This document shows positions 25,339-32,675 of a DNA stretch of 64,000 bases, piece after piece. A model generated the notes under the pieces. It worked only from the letters and a program-made list of their open reading frames with translations, searched no databases and was not told the DNA's origin. Origin of the DNA: Streptomyces diastatochromogenes (GTDB lineage: Bacteria > Actinomycetota > Actinomycetes > Streptomycetales > Streptomycetaceae); assembly GCF_002242805.1 (NCBI RefSeq), contig NZ_MCGQ01000014.1:1-64000 (forward strand), in the 5' to 3' direction. Numbering within the stretch: the first letter of the stretch is position 1; every line of letters starts with the position of its first letter. Both the position numbers and the translations under genes were made by a program.

Positions 25339-25412
25339 GCGTCCGATTCTGCTCTTGTACGTCCCCTGTCGCCCGGTATGCGGGGTGTGCTGGGTACGCC
25401 TACCGTGGCCGC

Positions 25413-26432
25413 ATGGGTGATGCGGTGGAACTGGACGTGGCCGGCCGGACCGTACGGCTGTCCAGTCCGGGCAAGGTCTTCTTCCCGGAACGCGGATTCA
25501 CCAAGCTGGACGTCGCCCAGTACTACGCCGCCGTCGGCCCCGGCATCCTGCGCGCCCTCCGCGACCGCCCCACCACCCTCCAGCGCTACCCGGACGGTGT
25601 CGACGGCGAGTGGTTCTACCAGAAGCGCGCGCCCAAGGGCATGCCCGACTGGATCCCGACCGCCCACATCACCTTCCCCAGCGGCCGCAGCGCCGACGAG
25701 ATGTGCCCCACCGAGGAGGCCGCCGTGGTGTGGGCCGCCCAGTACGGCACCCTCACCTTCCACCCCTGGCCGGTGCGCCGCACCCAGGTCGACCACCCCG
25801 ACGAACTCCGCATCGACCTCGACCCGCAACCCGGCACCGACTACGCCGACGCCGTCCGCGCCGCCCACGAACTGCGTGCCGTCCTCGACGAGTTCGGCGG
25901 CCTGCGCGGCTGGCCCAAGACCTCGGGCGGCCGCGGCCTGCACGTCTTCGTGCCCATCGAACCCCGCTGGACCTTCACCCAGGTGCGGCGCGCCGCGATC
26001 GCGGTCGGCCGGGAGATGGAACGCCGGATGCCCGACCAGGTGACGATCAAGTGGTGGAAGGAGGAACGCGGCGAGCGCATCTTCCTCGACTACAACCAGA
26101 CCGCCCGCGACCGCACCATCGCCTCCGCCTACTCCGTACGACCTCGCCCGCACGCCCCCGTCTCCGCGCCCCTTCGCTGGGAGGAGGTCGGCGTGGCCCA
26201 CCCCCGCGACTTCGACCTCGCCACCATGCCGGCCCGCTTCGCCGAACTCGGTGACGTGCACGCCGACATGGACGACCACGCCTACTCCCTCGACGCCCTC
26301 CTGGAACTGGCCCGCCGCGACGAGCACGACCACGGCCTGGGCGACCTGCCGTACCCGCCCGAGTACCCGAAGATGCCGGGGGAGCCCAAACGGGTCCAGC
26401 CGAGCCGGGCACGGCGGGAGCAGGACTCCTGA
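25413..26432 (+). CDS. LigD-type primase-polymerase (Prim-PolC-like)
   Basis: The 339-residue protein is the archaeo-eukaryotic primase fold without ligase or nuclease parts. The start is ATG 25413 (MGDAVELDVAGRTV). Catalytic and nucleotide-binding motifs visible are DLDPQPGTDY (two metal-binding Asp), SGGRGLHVFVPI and IFLDYNQTARDRTIASAYSVR. Such enzymes fill short gaps with a preference for ribonucleotides and work with LigC. The divergent ligase start is 74 bp away, so they share a promoter region. No Shine-Dalgarno sequence is obvious and the mRNA may be nearly leaderless. Confidence 0.92.
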   Translation: MGDAVELDVAGRTVRLSSPGKVFFPERGFTKLDVAQYYAAVGPGILRALRDRPTTLQRYPDGVDGEWFYQKRAPKGMPDWIPTAHITFPSGRSADEMCPTEEAAVVWAAQYGTLTFHPWPVRRTQVDHPDELRIDLDPQPGTDYADAVRAAHELRAVLDEFGGLRGWPKTSGGRGLHVFVPIEPRWTFTQVRRAAIAVGREMERRMPDQVTIKWWKEERGERIFLDYNQTARDRTIASAYSVRPRPHAPVSAPLRWEEVGVAHPRDFDLATMPARFAELGDVHADMDDHAYSLDALLELARRDEHDHGLGDLPYPPEYPKMPGEPKRVQPSRARREQDS

Positions 26433-26463
26433 CCCGACCGGGGCCTGATCTGCCGGACAGGCC

Positions 26464-26915
26464 TTAGCGCACCGGGGTGTCAATCCGCTCGCCGAACCGG
26501 GCCGGCACGCGTCTGCCCGCCGCGTCGTCCAGGTCCAGGCTGTTGCGGTGCTCGGCGTGCAGCTCGCGCACATGGGAGAGCAGGGGTGTCCGTACGCGGC
26601 CGCTCGGGCGCGGCGGGCCCAGCTCGTCCGCCTCCCGGGCGAGCCGCATATGCTGCACAGCAGGCCGATCACGGCACCCCGGTCCGCGACCGACGGGTTC
26701 GCGATCAGCTCGCACAGGAACGGGACGCAGGCGACCGTGCTGTCGTACACATCCCCCTGGTGGTGCGCCGCGCCGTACATGACGTCCAGCGCGGTCTCCC
26801 GGCGCTCCGGGTCGTCCGACGCCAACCCCCACAGCAGCTCCGGCACATCGGTCGCCGAGTCCGTGTACGCATGCCCCATCGACGCCCAGTCGACGTCGTC
26901 GATCCCCCTGAACAT
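26464..26915 (-). pseudogene. Remnant of HEAT-repeat-like protein (frameshifted, truncated)
   Basis: A good start (ATG 26915 behind GGGGAGGGCAGG) opens a frame reading MFRGIDDVDWASMGHAY, then PELLWGLASDDPERRETALDVMYGAAHHQGDVYDSTVACVPFLCELIANPSVADRGAVIGLLCSIC. This is the N-terminus of a family of HEAT-like Streptomyces proteins. From about 26650 that frame becomes Arg/Ser/Trp-rich nonsense. A second frame ending at 26464 reads sensibly at its end (HVRELHAEHRNSLDLDDAAGRRVPARFGERID). Family members are much longer, so the gene appears both frameshifted and shortened. Sequencing error cannot be excluded for the shift but would not explain the lost length. Confidence 0.6.
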
Positions 26916-27006
26916 CCTGCCCTCCCCGTGGTTCATGGCGCGTGTTCCGCCACTGATCACAGGATGCCGCACGCCACGGACAACGGGCCGGGCCTGTGGA
27001 TAACCC

Positions 27007-27888
27007 TCAGGCGAGGTCGAGCAAGAACCACTCTGTGAGTGGGCTGACCTGGATATAGAGCCGGGAGCCCCGGGAGACGATCCGACGCCGACCGAGCCTG
27101 CCGCCGTCGGGGCGGACCAGGCGGCTCTCGGCGACGGGCTCCACGGAGGTCTCCGTCAGACGGCAGTCGACGATCCGGTCGCGCTCGTCACCGTACCCGC
27201 TGAAGAACACCGCCTGTTCGCCCAGGACGGCGAGCCCGTTCGCACCCCGCACCGGGTTCTGCCGCACCCGCACGACCTGGTCCTCGCCCACCTCCAGGAG
27301 CGGGAAGTCGGTGTACGGACACGCCCAGGCGGTGCGCCCCGCCACGTTCAGGGTGTAGCAGTCGGAGATCCATCCCGCACCGGGCACCGGGCTGTAGGAC
27401 CACAGGGGTTCGCCCGTGATGCTCCAGCGGCGCAGACCGGACGCGCTCAGCGCGTCGCCGTAGATGCCCTCGTCGAAATAGCCGAGCCAGAGGTCTCCCG
27501 CCCGGTCGGCCAGGAGGTGTTTGATGCCGTCTCCCACACGGAACGTGCCGGTCGCCCGGCCCAGTACGTCGAAGACCTGGACCTGCTGCTCGTCGCCCTG
27601 GTCCGCGCGGGACGCCGCCAGCACGAACCCGCCGTCGGGCAGGGCCTCGACGCGAGGGCGCCAGGGCAACACCGTATGCAGGTAGGTCTCCTGGCACGCG
27701 CCGTCCTCGACGGTCACCACCAGCGCGTCGTACGGATCGGTGCCCCGGTCCTTGGGGTCCTGTTCGGTGAGCAGCCAGTGTGCCCGGCCGAACGCGTCGA
27801 CCGAGCTGTGGATGATGTGCAGGTCGCGGTAGCCGCGCGGCAGTCGTGCGTAGGGCACGAGCCGCGTCTCGGGGCGCTCAGCCCGCAT
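27007..27888 (-). CDS. Hypothetical protein, beta-propeller-like
   Basis: The 293-residue protein has no signal peptide or membrane segment. It contains repeated beta-strand blocks of about 40-45 residues with Gly/Asp turns, e.g. QVFDVLGRATGTFRVGDGIKHLLADRAGDLWLGYFDEGIYG and GEPLWSYSPVPGAGWISDCYTLNVAGRTAWAC, which suggests a beta-propeller. The family is unknown to me. It is divergent from a LacI-type regulator gene 130 bp away, so that regulator may control it, but the context says nothing about substrate. Confidence 0.75.
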   Translation of the reverse strand: MRAERPETRLVPYARLPRGYRDLHIIHSSVDAFGRAHWLLTEQDPKDRGTDPYDALVVTVEDGACQETYLHTVLPWRPRVEALPDGGFVLAASRADQGDEQQVQVFDVLGRATGTFRVGDGIKHLLADRAGDLWLGYFDEGIYGDALSASGLRRWSITGEPLWSYSPVPGAGWISDCYTLNVAGRTAWACPYTDFPLLEVGEDQVVRVRQNPVRGANGLAVLGEQAVFFSGYGDERDRIVDCRLTETSVEPVAESRLVRPDGGRLGRRRIVSRGSRLYIQVSPLTEWFLLDLA

Positions 27889-28017
27889 GAGCCTTTCTCG
27901 TCCTCATGCGGCGATCCTCACCGGGCGGGATGCCGGGGAGCAACCCCTTTTCCGGCCCCGACGGCCTCACCGCACCGCGGTTATCCTGATCGCCAGCCGC
28001 CGATGAGGAGTCCCGAA

Positions 28018-29058
28018 GTGACCGAGGCAGTGTCCCGTCCCACGCTGGAGGCCGTGGCCGCGCGGGCCGGGGTGTCCCGGGCCACCGTGTCACGGGTCGT
28101 CAACGGCGGGGACGGGGTCCGGGAGCCCCTGGCCGAACGGGTCCGGCAGGCGGTCGAGGAACTCGGGTACGTGCCCAACCAGGCCGCACGCAGCCTGGTC
28201 ACCAAGCGGCACGACGCCGTCGCCGTCGTCATCGCCGAACCCGAGGCCCGGGTCTTCGCCGACCCCTTCTTCGCGCTGCAACTGCGCGGCATCAGCAAGG
28301 AGCTGACGGCCCACGACAACCAGCTCGTGCTGCTGCTGACCGAGGGCCGCGCCGACCACGCCCGTGTGGCCCGCTATCTCGCCGGAGGCCATGTCGACGG
28401 CGCGCTGGTCTTCTCCCTCCACCTCGACGACCCGCTGCCCGGCCTGATCCGCAACGCGGGCGTGCCCACCGTGTTCGGCGGCCGCCCCGACTGGAGCGAC
28501 GGCACCCCCGGTCCGCTGTACGTGGACAGCGACAACCGGGGCGGCGCCCGCGAGGCCGTACGCCACCTCGTGGACCTCGGCCGGACCCGGATCGCGCACA
28601 TCACCGGCGCACTGGACCAGACCTCGGCGGTCGACCGGCTCGACGGCTACCGGGACGTCATGGGCGAGGCCGACCCCAGGCTCGTCGTGGAGAGCGACTT
28701 CACCCCGGGCGGCGGTGAACGCGCCATGCGGGAACTGCTCGACCGCTGCCCGGACGTGGACGCGGTGTTCGCCGCCAACGACCTCACCGCGCTCGGTGCC
28801 CTGCGCGTGCTGCGCGAGCGGGGCCGACGCGTGCCCGAGGACGTGGCCGTGATCGGCTTCGACGACGTGCTGCCCGTCGCCGAAGAGGCCGATCCGCCGC
28901 TCACCACGGTCCGTCAGGACATCGAGGAGATGGGCCGGCTGATGGCCCGCCTCCTGCTGCGCGGCCTGGCCGGCCGGGCGCGCGGCGCGGCCCCGGCGGA
29001 CGCGGCCGTCTCCAGCGTCGTCCTGCCGACGACTCTGATCCGACGCGCGTCCGCCTAG
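28018..29058 (+). CDS. LacI-family transcriptional regulator
   Basis: I prefer GTG 28018 (TEAVSRPTLEAVAARAGVS, 346 residues), which follows GAGGAG by 7 nt, over the in-frame ATG 28003 whose codon sits on that ribosome binding site. The N-terminal HTH and hinge are TLEAVAARAGVSRATVSRVVNGGDGV...VPNQAARSLVTKR. The periplasmic-binding-like effector domain runs from about residue 62 and ends with the usual DVAVIGFDDVLPVAEEADPPLTTVRQDIEEMG. The ligand, probably a sugar, is not identifiable. The only neighbour it could control by position is the divergent beta-propeller-like gene. Confidence 0.9.
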   Translation: MTEAVSRPTLEAVAARAGVSRATVSRVVNGGDGVREPLAERVRQAVEELGYVPNQAARSLVTKRHDAVAVVIAEPEARVFADPFFALQLRGISKELTAHDNQLVLLLTEGRADHARVARYLAGGHVDGALVFSLHLDDPLPGLIRNAGVPTVFGGRPDWSDGTPGPLYVDSDNRGGAREAVRHLVDLGRTRIAHITGALDQTSAVDRLDGYRDVMGEADPRLVVESDFTPGGGERAMRELLDRCPDVDAVFAANDLTALGALRVLRERGRRVPEDVAVIGFDDVLPVAEEADPPLTTVRQDIEEMGRLMARLLLRGLAGRARGAAPADAAVSSVVLPTTLIRRASA

Positions 29059-29080
29059 CTGTGCCGCCGCCGGTGACGGC

Positions 29081-29872
29081 TCAGCCCTGCGGCGGCTCGC
29101 TCTTGATCACCGCGAAGCGGACGCCGTACGGGTCGGCGAGCTTGGCCATCCGGCCGACGCCCTCCATGGTCGTCGCCGGCATGCGTACCGTGCCACCCAG
29201 CTGCTGTGCCTTCTCGACCAGGGCGTCGGTGTCCTCGACCTCGAAGTACGGCAGCCAGTACGGGCCCGCCTCCGCCTCCGTCGGGTCGTCGGCCAGCGGG
29301 ACGAACCCGCCGAACATCGCGTCCTCCCCGGCACCGCCCGGGTTCACACAGGTGTACGAGCCGCCCGGGAACGGCACGGCCGACGTCTCCAGGCCCAGGA
29401 CCCTCTGGTAGAACGCGGCGGCCGCCGCGATGTCCGGCGTGTACAGCTCGACCCAGCACAGCGCGCCCGGTTCGTTCGCCACGTCCACGCCCTTGGTCTG
29501 CCCGGGCTGCCAGATCCCGAACGGCACGCCCGCCTGGTCGGCGAGGACCGCCATGTGCCCCTGGCCCATCACGTCCATGGGCTGGAACAGCACGCTGCCG
29601 TGCGCCTGTTCGGCCGCCTTGGCCGTGGCCTGTGCGTCCTCGCTCTGGAAGTACACCGTCCAGGCCGGCGGCCCCTGGTCGGGTCCGGTCTGCATGCCGC
29701 CGGCGACGGTCTTGCCGGCCAGCTGGAAGAAGCCGTAGCCGCCGGCATCCGGCCCCGCCGACTGGAACTGCCAGCCGAAGAGACCGCCGTAGAAGGAGAG
29801 TGCGCCGTCGAGGTCGGGCGTGCCGACGTCGATCCAGTTCGGAGCGCCGTTGACGAAACGGGTGGTGAGCAT
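29081..29872 (-). CDS. VOC (glyoxalase/bleomycin-resistance) two-domain protein
   Basis: The 263-residue protein starts at ATG 29872 behind a strong AAGGAGGG. It holds two VOC domains: residues about 8-120 (NWIDVGTPDLDGALSFYGGLFGW...FGIWQPG) and about 135-258 (ALCWVELYTPDIAAAAAFYQRVLGLE...DPYGVRFAVIK). Such proteins bind a metal and act on or bind small molecules; the S. coelicolor relatives are usually called hydroxylases without proof. The 5' untranslated region contains a 22-bp duplication (29885-29925). Function is unknown. Confidence 0.88.
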   Translation of the reverse strand: MLTTRFVNGAPNWIDVGTPDLDGALSFYGGLFGWQFQSAGPDAGGYGFFQLAGKTVAGGMQTGPDQGPPAWTVYFQSEDAQATAKAAEQAHGSVLFQPMDVMGQGHMAVLADQAGVPFGIWQPGQTKGVDVANEPGALCWVELYTPDIAAAAAFYQRVLGLETSAVPFPGGSYTCVNPGGAGEDAMFGGFVPLADDPTEAEAGPYWLPYFEVEDTDALVEKAQQLGGTVRMPATTMEGVGRMAKLADPYGVRFAVIKSEPPQG

Positions 29873-29884
29873 CTTCGCCCTCCT

Positions 29885-29925
29885 TGAAAGGGGGTCCGGA
29901 AGCCCCTGAAAGGGGGTCCGGAAGC
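29885..29925. repeat. 22-bp tandem duplication ahead of the VOC gene
   Basis: TGAAAGGGGGTCCGGAAGC occurs at 29885-29903 and again, identical, at 29907-29925, directly upstream of the ribosome binding site of the VOC gene. Confidence 0.8.
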
Positions 29926-30261
29926 GGGTCCCGTCCTCTGCACTGCCGAGTCTGGCACCGCCCACTGACAACCGCTGCCGGAGCGCCGCCGCACGCCGGA
30001 CCGATGCCTCCGGTCACCCTGGGCGCCGCGTCGGGTTCTCCGGGTCTTCACACCGCTTCGTTTTCACGCCGCTTCCGCGCGCCGCCGTGCGTGGGCGTTC
30101 GCGCGCGGAGCATCATCGGGGCGGCCCGGAGTTGCCGCGGGGCATCATCGGGGCGGCCCAGGGCTCCGGCGGGCGGGGCATCAACGGACGGCCCGGGTCG
30201 CGGCCGTGCCGTTGACCCGGCGTTGATCGAACGTTTTTCGCCGCCCGGCACGATCCTGCTC
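29926..30261. other. Gene-poor interval between VOC and WhiB genes
   Basis: About 340 bp without a convincing gene. It holds the VOC promoter on one side and three direct repeats (30110-30194) ahead of the WhiB gene on the other. A TTGACC at 30212-30217 could be a -35 box, but no good -10 box follows. Confidence 0.5.
30110..30194. repeat. Three direct repeats upstream of the WhiB gene
   Basis: GCATCATCGGGGCGGCCC occurs at 30110-30127 and 30142-30159. The variant GCATCAACGGACGGCCC lies at 30178-30194. Spacing is 32 and 36 bp, about three helical turns each. Confidence 0.7.
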
Positions 30262-30507
30262 ATGCACATCGACACGATCACCCCGGCCGACTCCGCCTGG
30301 CAGGCACAGGCTCTGTGCGCGCAGACCGGGGCGGACTTCTTCTTCCCCGAGCCCGGCAGCTCGGTGCGTGAGGCGAAGCGCATCTGCGCCATGTGCGAGA
30401 TGCGCTCCGCCTGCCTCGACTACGCGCTCACCAACGACGAGCGTTTCGGCGTCTGGGGCGGGCTCTCCGAGAAGGAGCGCCTCGCCCTGCGCCGTACGTC
30501 CGACTGA
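30262..30507 (+). CDS. WhiB-family iron-sulfur regulator
   Basis: The 81-residue protein starts at ATG 30262 (MHIDTITPADSAWQAQALC). The four cluster-binding cysteines are Cys19 and the three of RICAMCEMRSAC (C-x2-C-x5-C). They are followed by the beta-turn GVWGGLSEKERLALRR, the signature and basic tail that contact sigma factor and DNA. Streptomyces have about a dozen such proteins; this one is short and close to the WblE/WblH type, but I cannot assign the paralogue. Three direct repeats lie upstream. It ends at a hairpin shared with the convergent desaturase gene. Confidence 0.93.
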   Translation: MHIDTITPADSAWQAQALCAQTGADFFFPEPGSSVREAKRICAMCEMRSACLDYALTNDERFGVWGGLSEKERLALRRTSD

Positions 30508-30524
30508 CCGCGCCGCACGTCGCA

Positions 30525-30547
30525 CCGACACCCGTCCCGGGCGTCGG
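30525..30547. terminator. Bidirectional terminator hairpin
   Basis: CCGACACCCG (30525-30534) pairs with CGGGCGTCGG (30538-30547) with one internal mismatch and a 3-nt loop. It lies between the convergent WhiB and desaturase genes. Confidence 0.7.
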
Positions 30548-30559
30548 CCCGAGCGCCGC

Positions 30560-31534
30560 TCAGCCCGCGGCCCGCGCCGCCATCCGCGCCTTGCGGGCCG
30601 CCAGCTTCTCGTCGAACTTGAGGGCCTCCGCGTCCAGGCCGCCCATGAAGAGGCCGAGTTCCTCCTGCGCCTGGCGGCCCTCCGGGCCGAGGCCGTCGAT
30701 CTCCATGATCTTCAGGAAGCGCAGCACGGGCTGGAGCACGTCGTCGTGGTGGATGCGCAGGTTGTAGACCTCGCCGATCGCCATCTGCGCGGCGGCCCGC
30801 TCGAAGCCGGGGATGCCGTGACCGGGCATACGGAAGTTGACCACCACGTCCCGGACCGCCTGCATGGTCAGGTCGGGAGCGAGTTCGAAGGCGGCCTTCA
30901 GCAGGTTGCGGTAGAAGACCATGTGCAGGTTCTCGTCGGTCGCGATGCGCGCCAGCATGCGGTCGCAGACCGGGTCGCCCGACTGGTGGCCGGTGTTGCG
31001 GTGCGAGATCCGGGTCGCCAGCTCCTGGAAGGCCACGTAGGCGATCGAGTGCAGCATCGAGTGCCGGTTGTCGGACTCGAAGCCCTCGCTCATGTGGGAC
31101 ATGCGGAACTGCTCCAGCTTGTCCGGGTCCACCGCGCGCGAGGTGAGCAGGTAGTCGCGCATCACGATGCCGTGCCGGCCCTCCTCGGCCGTCCAGCGGT
31201 GCACCCAGGTGCCCCAGGCGCCGTCGCGGCCGAAGAGCGAGGCGATCTCGTGGTGGTAGCTGGGCAGGTTGTCCTCGGTCAGGAGGTTGACGACGAGGGC
31301 GATGCGGCCGATCTCCGTGACCTTGGAGTGCTCCTTGTCCCAGGCCTCGCCGTCCTCGAAGAGGCCGGGGAAGTTGCGGCCGTCGGTCCAGGGCACGTAC
31401 TCGTGCGGCATCCAGTCCTTGGCGACCTGCAGGTGCCGGTTCAGTTCCTTCTCGACGACTTCCTCCAGCGCGTACAGCAGCCGCGCGTCGGTCCACACGG
31501 ACGGGCTGCCGAGGTGAGGGGAGGTGATCGTCAC
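30560..31534 (-). CDS. Acyl-ACP (stearoyl-type) desaturase
   Basis: The 324-residue soluble di-iron enzyme introduces a cis double bond into acyl-ACP/CoA chains, setting membrane fluidity. Iron ligands are visible in EDNLPSYHHE, EEGRHG (ExxH) and DENLHMVFY (ExxH), and the length suits the FA_desaturase_2 family (DesA1/DesA2-like). It starts at ATG 31534 (MTITSPHLGSPSV). The upstream region holds three 15-bp dyads (31603-31648), strongly suggesting repression by a TetR-type lipid sensor encoded elsewhere. An upstream terminator separates it from the DDAH gene. Confidence 0.93.
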   Translation of the reverse strand: MTITSPHLGSPSVWTDARLLYALEEVVEKELNRHLQVAKDWMPHEYVPWTDGRNFPGLFEDGEAWDKEHSKVTEIGRIALVVNLLTEDNLPSYHHEIASLFGRDGAWGTWVHRWTAEEGRHGIVMRDYLLTSRAVDPDKLEQFRMSHMSEGFESDNRHSMLHSIAYVAFQELATRISHRNTGHQSGDPVCDRMLARIATDENLHMVFYRNLLKAAFELAPDLTMQAVRDVVVNFRMPGHGIPGFERAAAQMAIGEVYNLRIHHDDVLQPVLRFLKIMEIDGLGPEGRQAQEELGLFMGGLDAEALKFDEKLAARKARMAARAAG

Positions 31535-31602
31535 AGGAACTCCAGGGGGACGCCGAACTAAAGGGGGAGAGACGGGGACGGTCCGGCGAGCGGTGCCGGA
31601 AA

Positions 31603-31648
31603 CCTACGAGATCGTAGGCTACGAATCCGTAGGTTACGAAGCCGTAGG
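31603..31648. promoter_or_regulatory. Triple 15-bp operator-like dyad upstream of the desaturase gene
   Basis: Three contiguous units, CCTACGAGATCGTAGG (31603-31618), CTACGAATCCGTAGG (31619-31633) and TTACGAAGCCGTAGG (31634-31648), repeat with a 15-bp period. Each contains TACG-N4-CGTA. The first unit is a near-perfect 16-bp palindrome. The array lies 69-114 bp upstream of the desaturase ATG, where it would overlap the promoter. Confidence 0.75.
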
Positions 31649-31713
31649 TTAAGTTCGCTGTAAAGATCGCTGATCAGCGCCCGCGGCCCGGCTCATTGAG
31701 GGCATGCCAAACG

Positions 31714-31739
31714 GCCCCGGGACGCGCAGGTCCCAGGGC
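31714..31739 (-). terminator. Terminator after the DDAH gene
   Basis: GCCCCGGGAC (31714-31723) pairs with GTCCCAGGGC (31730-31739) with one mismatch and a 6-nt loop. On the minus strand a short GTTT run follows. Confidence 0.7.
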
Positions 31740-31762
31740 TGTAGGAGTGACGGGATCACCCG

Positions 31763-32539
31763 TCAGGCGTACAAGTCCCGCATGCGCACCGAGAGGCACG
31801 TCACACAGCCCTCGAGCTTCTCGAACTCGCCGATGTCCACCGTGACCACCTCGTGGCCGAGATCGGTGAGCAGCTCCGCCGTCTTCGGGGCGCTCGTCGC
31901 CATGAGCAGCTTGTGACCGCCGAGCAGGACCACGTGCGCGCCGGACTCCTCCGGCACCGACAGGAAGCCCGGGAACAGGGACGGCCGGTCGACCATCGGG
32001 ATGTGCCCGATGACCGTCCCGTCCGGCAGCGCGGTGACCGCCGACTTCAGGTGCAGCACCTTGCTCACCGGTACGGCGACCACGCGCGCGCCCAGCGGCT
32101 CGAAGGCGGCCCGCAGCTGCTGCACGCCGGCCGCGTTGGTGCGCCCGCCCCGGCCGACGTAGATCGTGTCGCCGACCTTCAGGACATCGCCGCCGTCCAG
32201 GGTGCCCGGCTCCCATATCCAGTTCACCGAGCAGCCGAGCCGGGCCACGGCCTCCTCGACGCCCGCGGTCTCCGCGCGCCGGGAGTCGGCGCCGGGCCGG
32301 GTGATCAAGGCCACGTTCTTGTACATGACGACGGTGTCCTCGACGAACACCGAGTCCGGGCAGTCGTCGGCCGGGTCGACCTCGATCGTCTTCCAGCCGT
32401 GCGTGCCGAGCGCCTCGACGTACGCCTCCCACTGCTCGACGGCGAGGTCCACGTCGACCTTCTCCCGCTCGATGTGCGTCACCAGGCCTTCGGCGAGGCG
32501 CGGGCTGGGGCGGCGGACGAGGGCCTTCTTGCTGGGCAC
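31763..32539 (-). CDS. Dimethylargininase (NG,NG-dimethylarginine dimethylaminohydrolase, DDAH)
   Basis: The 258-residue pentein-fold enzyme hydrolyses dimethylarginine (or arginine analogues) to citrulline and an amine. Catalytic residues match Pseudomonas DDAH: His163 in VLHLKS and Cys248 in GCVTCLSV. Substrate-binding acidic residues sit in FVEDT and LDGGDVL. Length is normal. It starts at ATG 32539 (MPSKKALVRRP). Arginine deiminase-like activity on other guanidino compounds is possible; the GCVTCLSV active-site loop favours DDAH. It lies downstream of the ABC-F gene but is separated by a hairpin. Confidence 0.92.
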   Translation of the reverse strand: MPSKKALVRRPSPRLAEGLVTHIEREKVDVDLAVEQWEAYVEALGTHGWKTIEVDPADDCPDSVFVEDTVVMYKNVALITRPGADSRRAETAGVEEAVARLGCSVNWIWEPGTLDGGDVLKVGDTIYVGRGGRTNAAGVQQLRAAFEPLGARVVAVPVSKVLHLKSAVTALPDGTVIGHIPMVDRPSLFPGFLSVPEESGAHVVLLGGHKLLMATSAPKTAELLTDLGHEVVTVDIGEFEKLEGCVTCLSVRMRDLYA

Positions 32540-32569
32540 TAGGGGCCTTTCGATATCGGCGGTGCGGTT

Positions 32570-32593
32570 CCGGCGCCCGGGATGCGGCGCCGG
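32570..32593 (-). terminator. Hairpin between the ABC-F and DDAH genes
   Basis: CCGGCGCC (32570-32577) and GGCGCCGG (32586-32593) form an 8-bp stem with an 8-nt loop after the ABC-F stop and before the DDAH start. Confidence 0.5.
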
Positions 32594-32675
32594 TCCGCCA
32601 TCATGCAGGGCACCGAGGCCTGGACAAAACCCTCGTTGTCAGGCTGTGCCCCTCCTGAGACCCCCGCCGGTCCGG

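Noticed and set aside
30181..30261. Full promoter for the WhiB gene (TTGACC at 30212)
   Set aside because: No acceptable -10 element lies at 16-19 bp.
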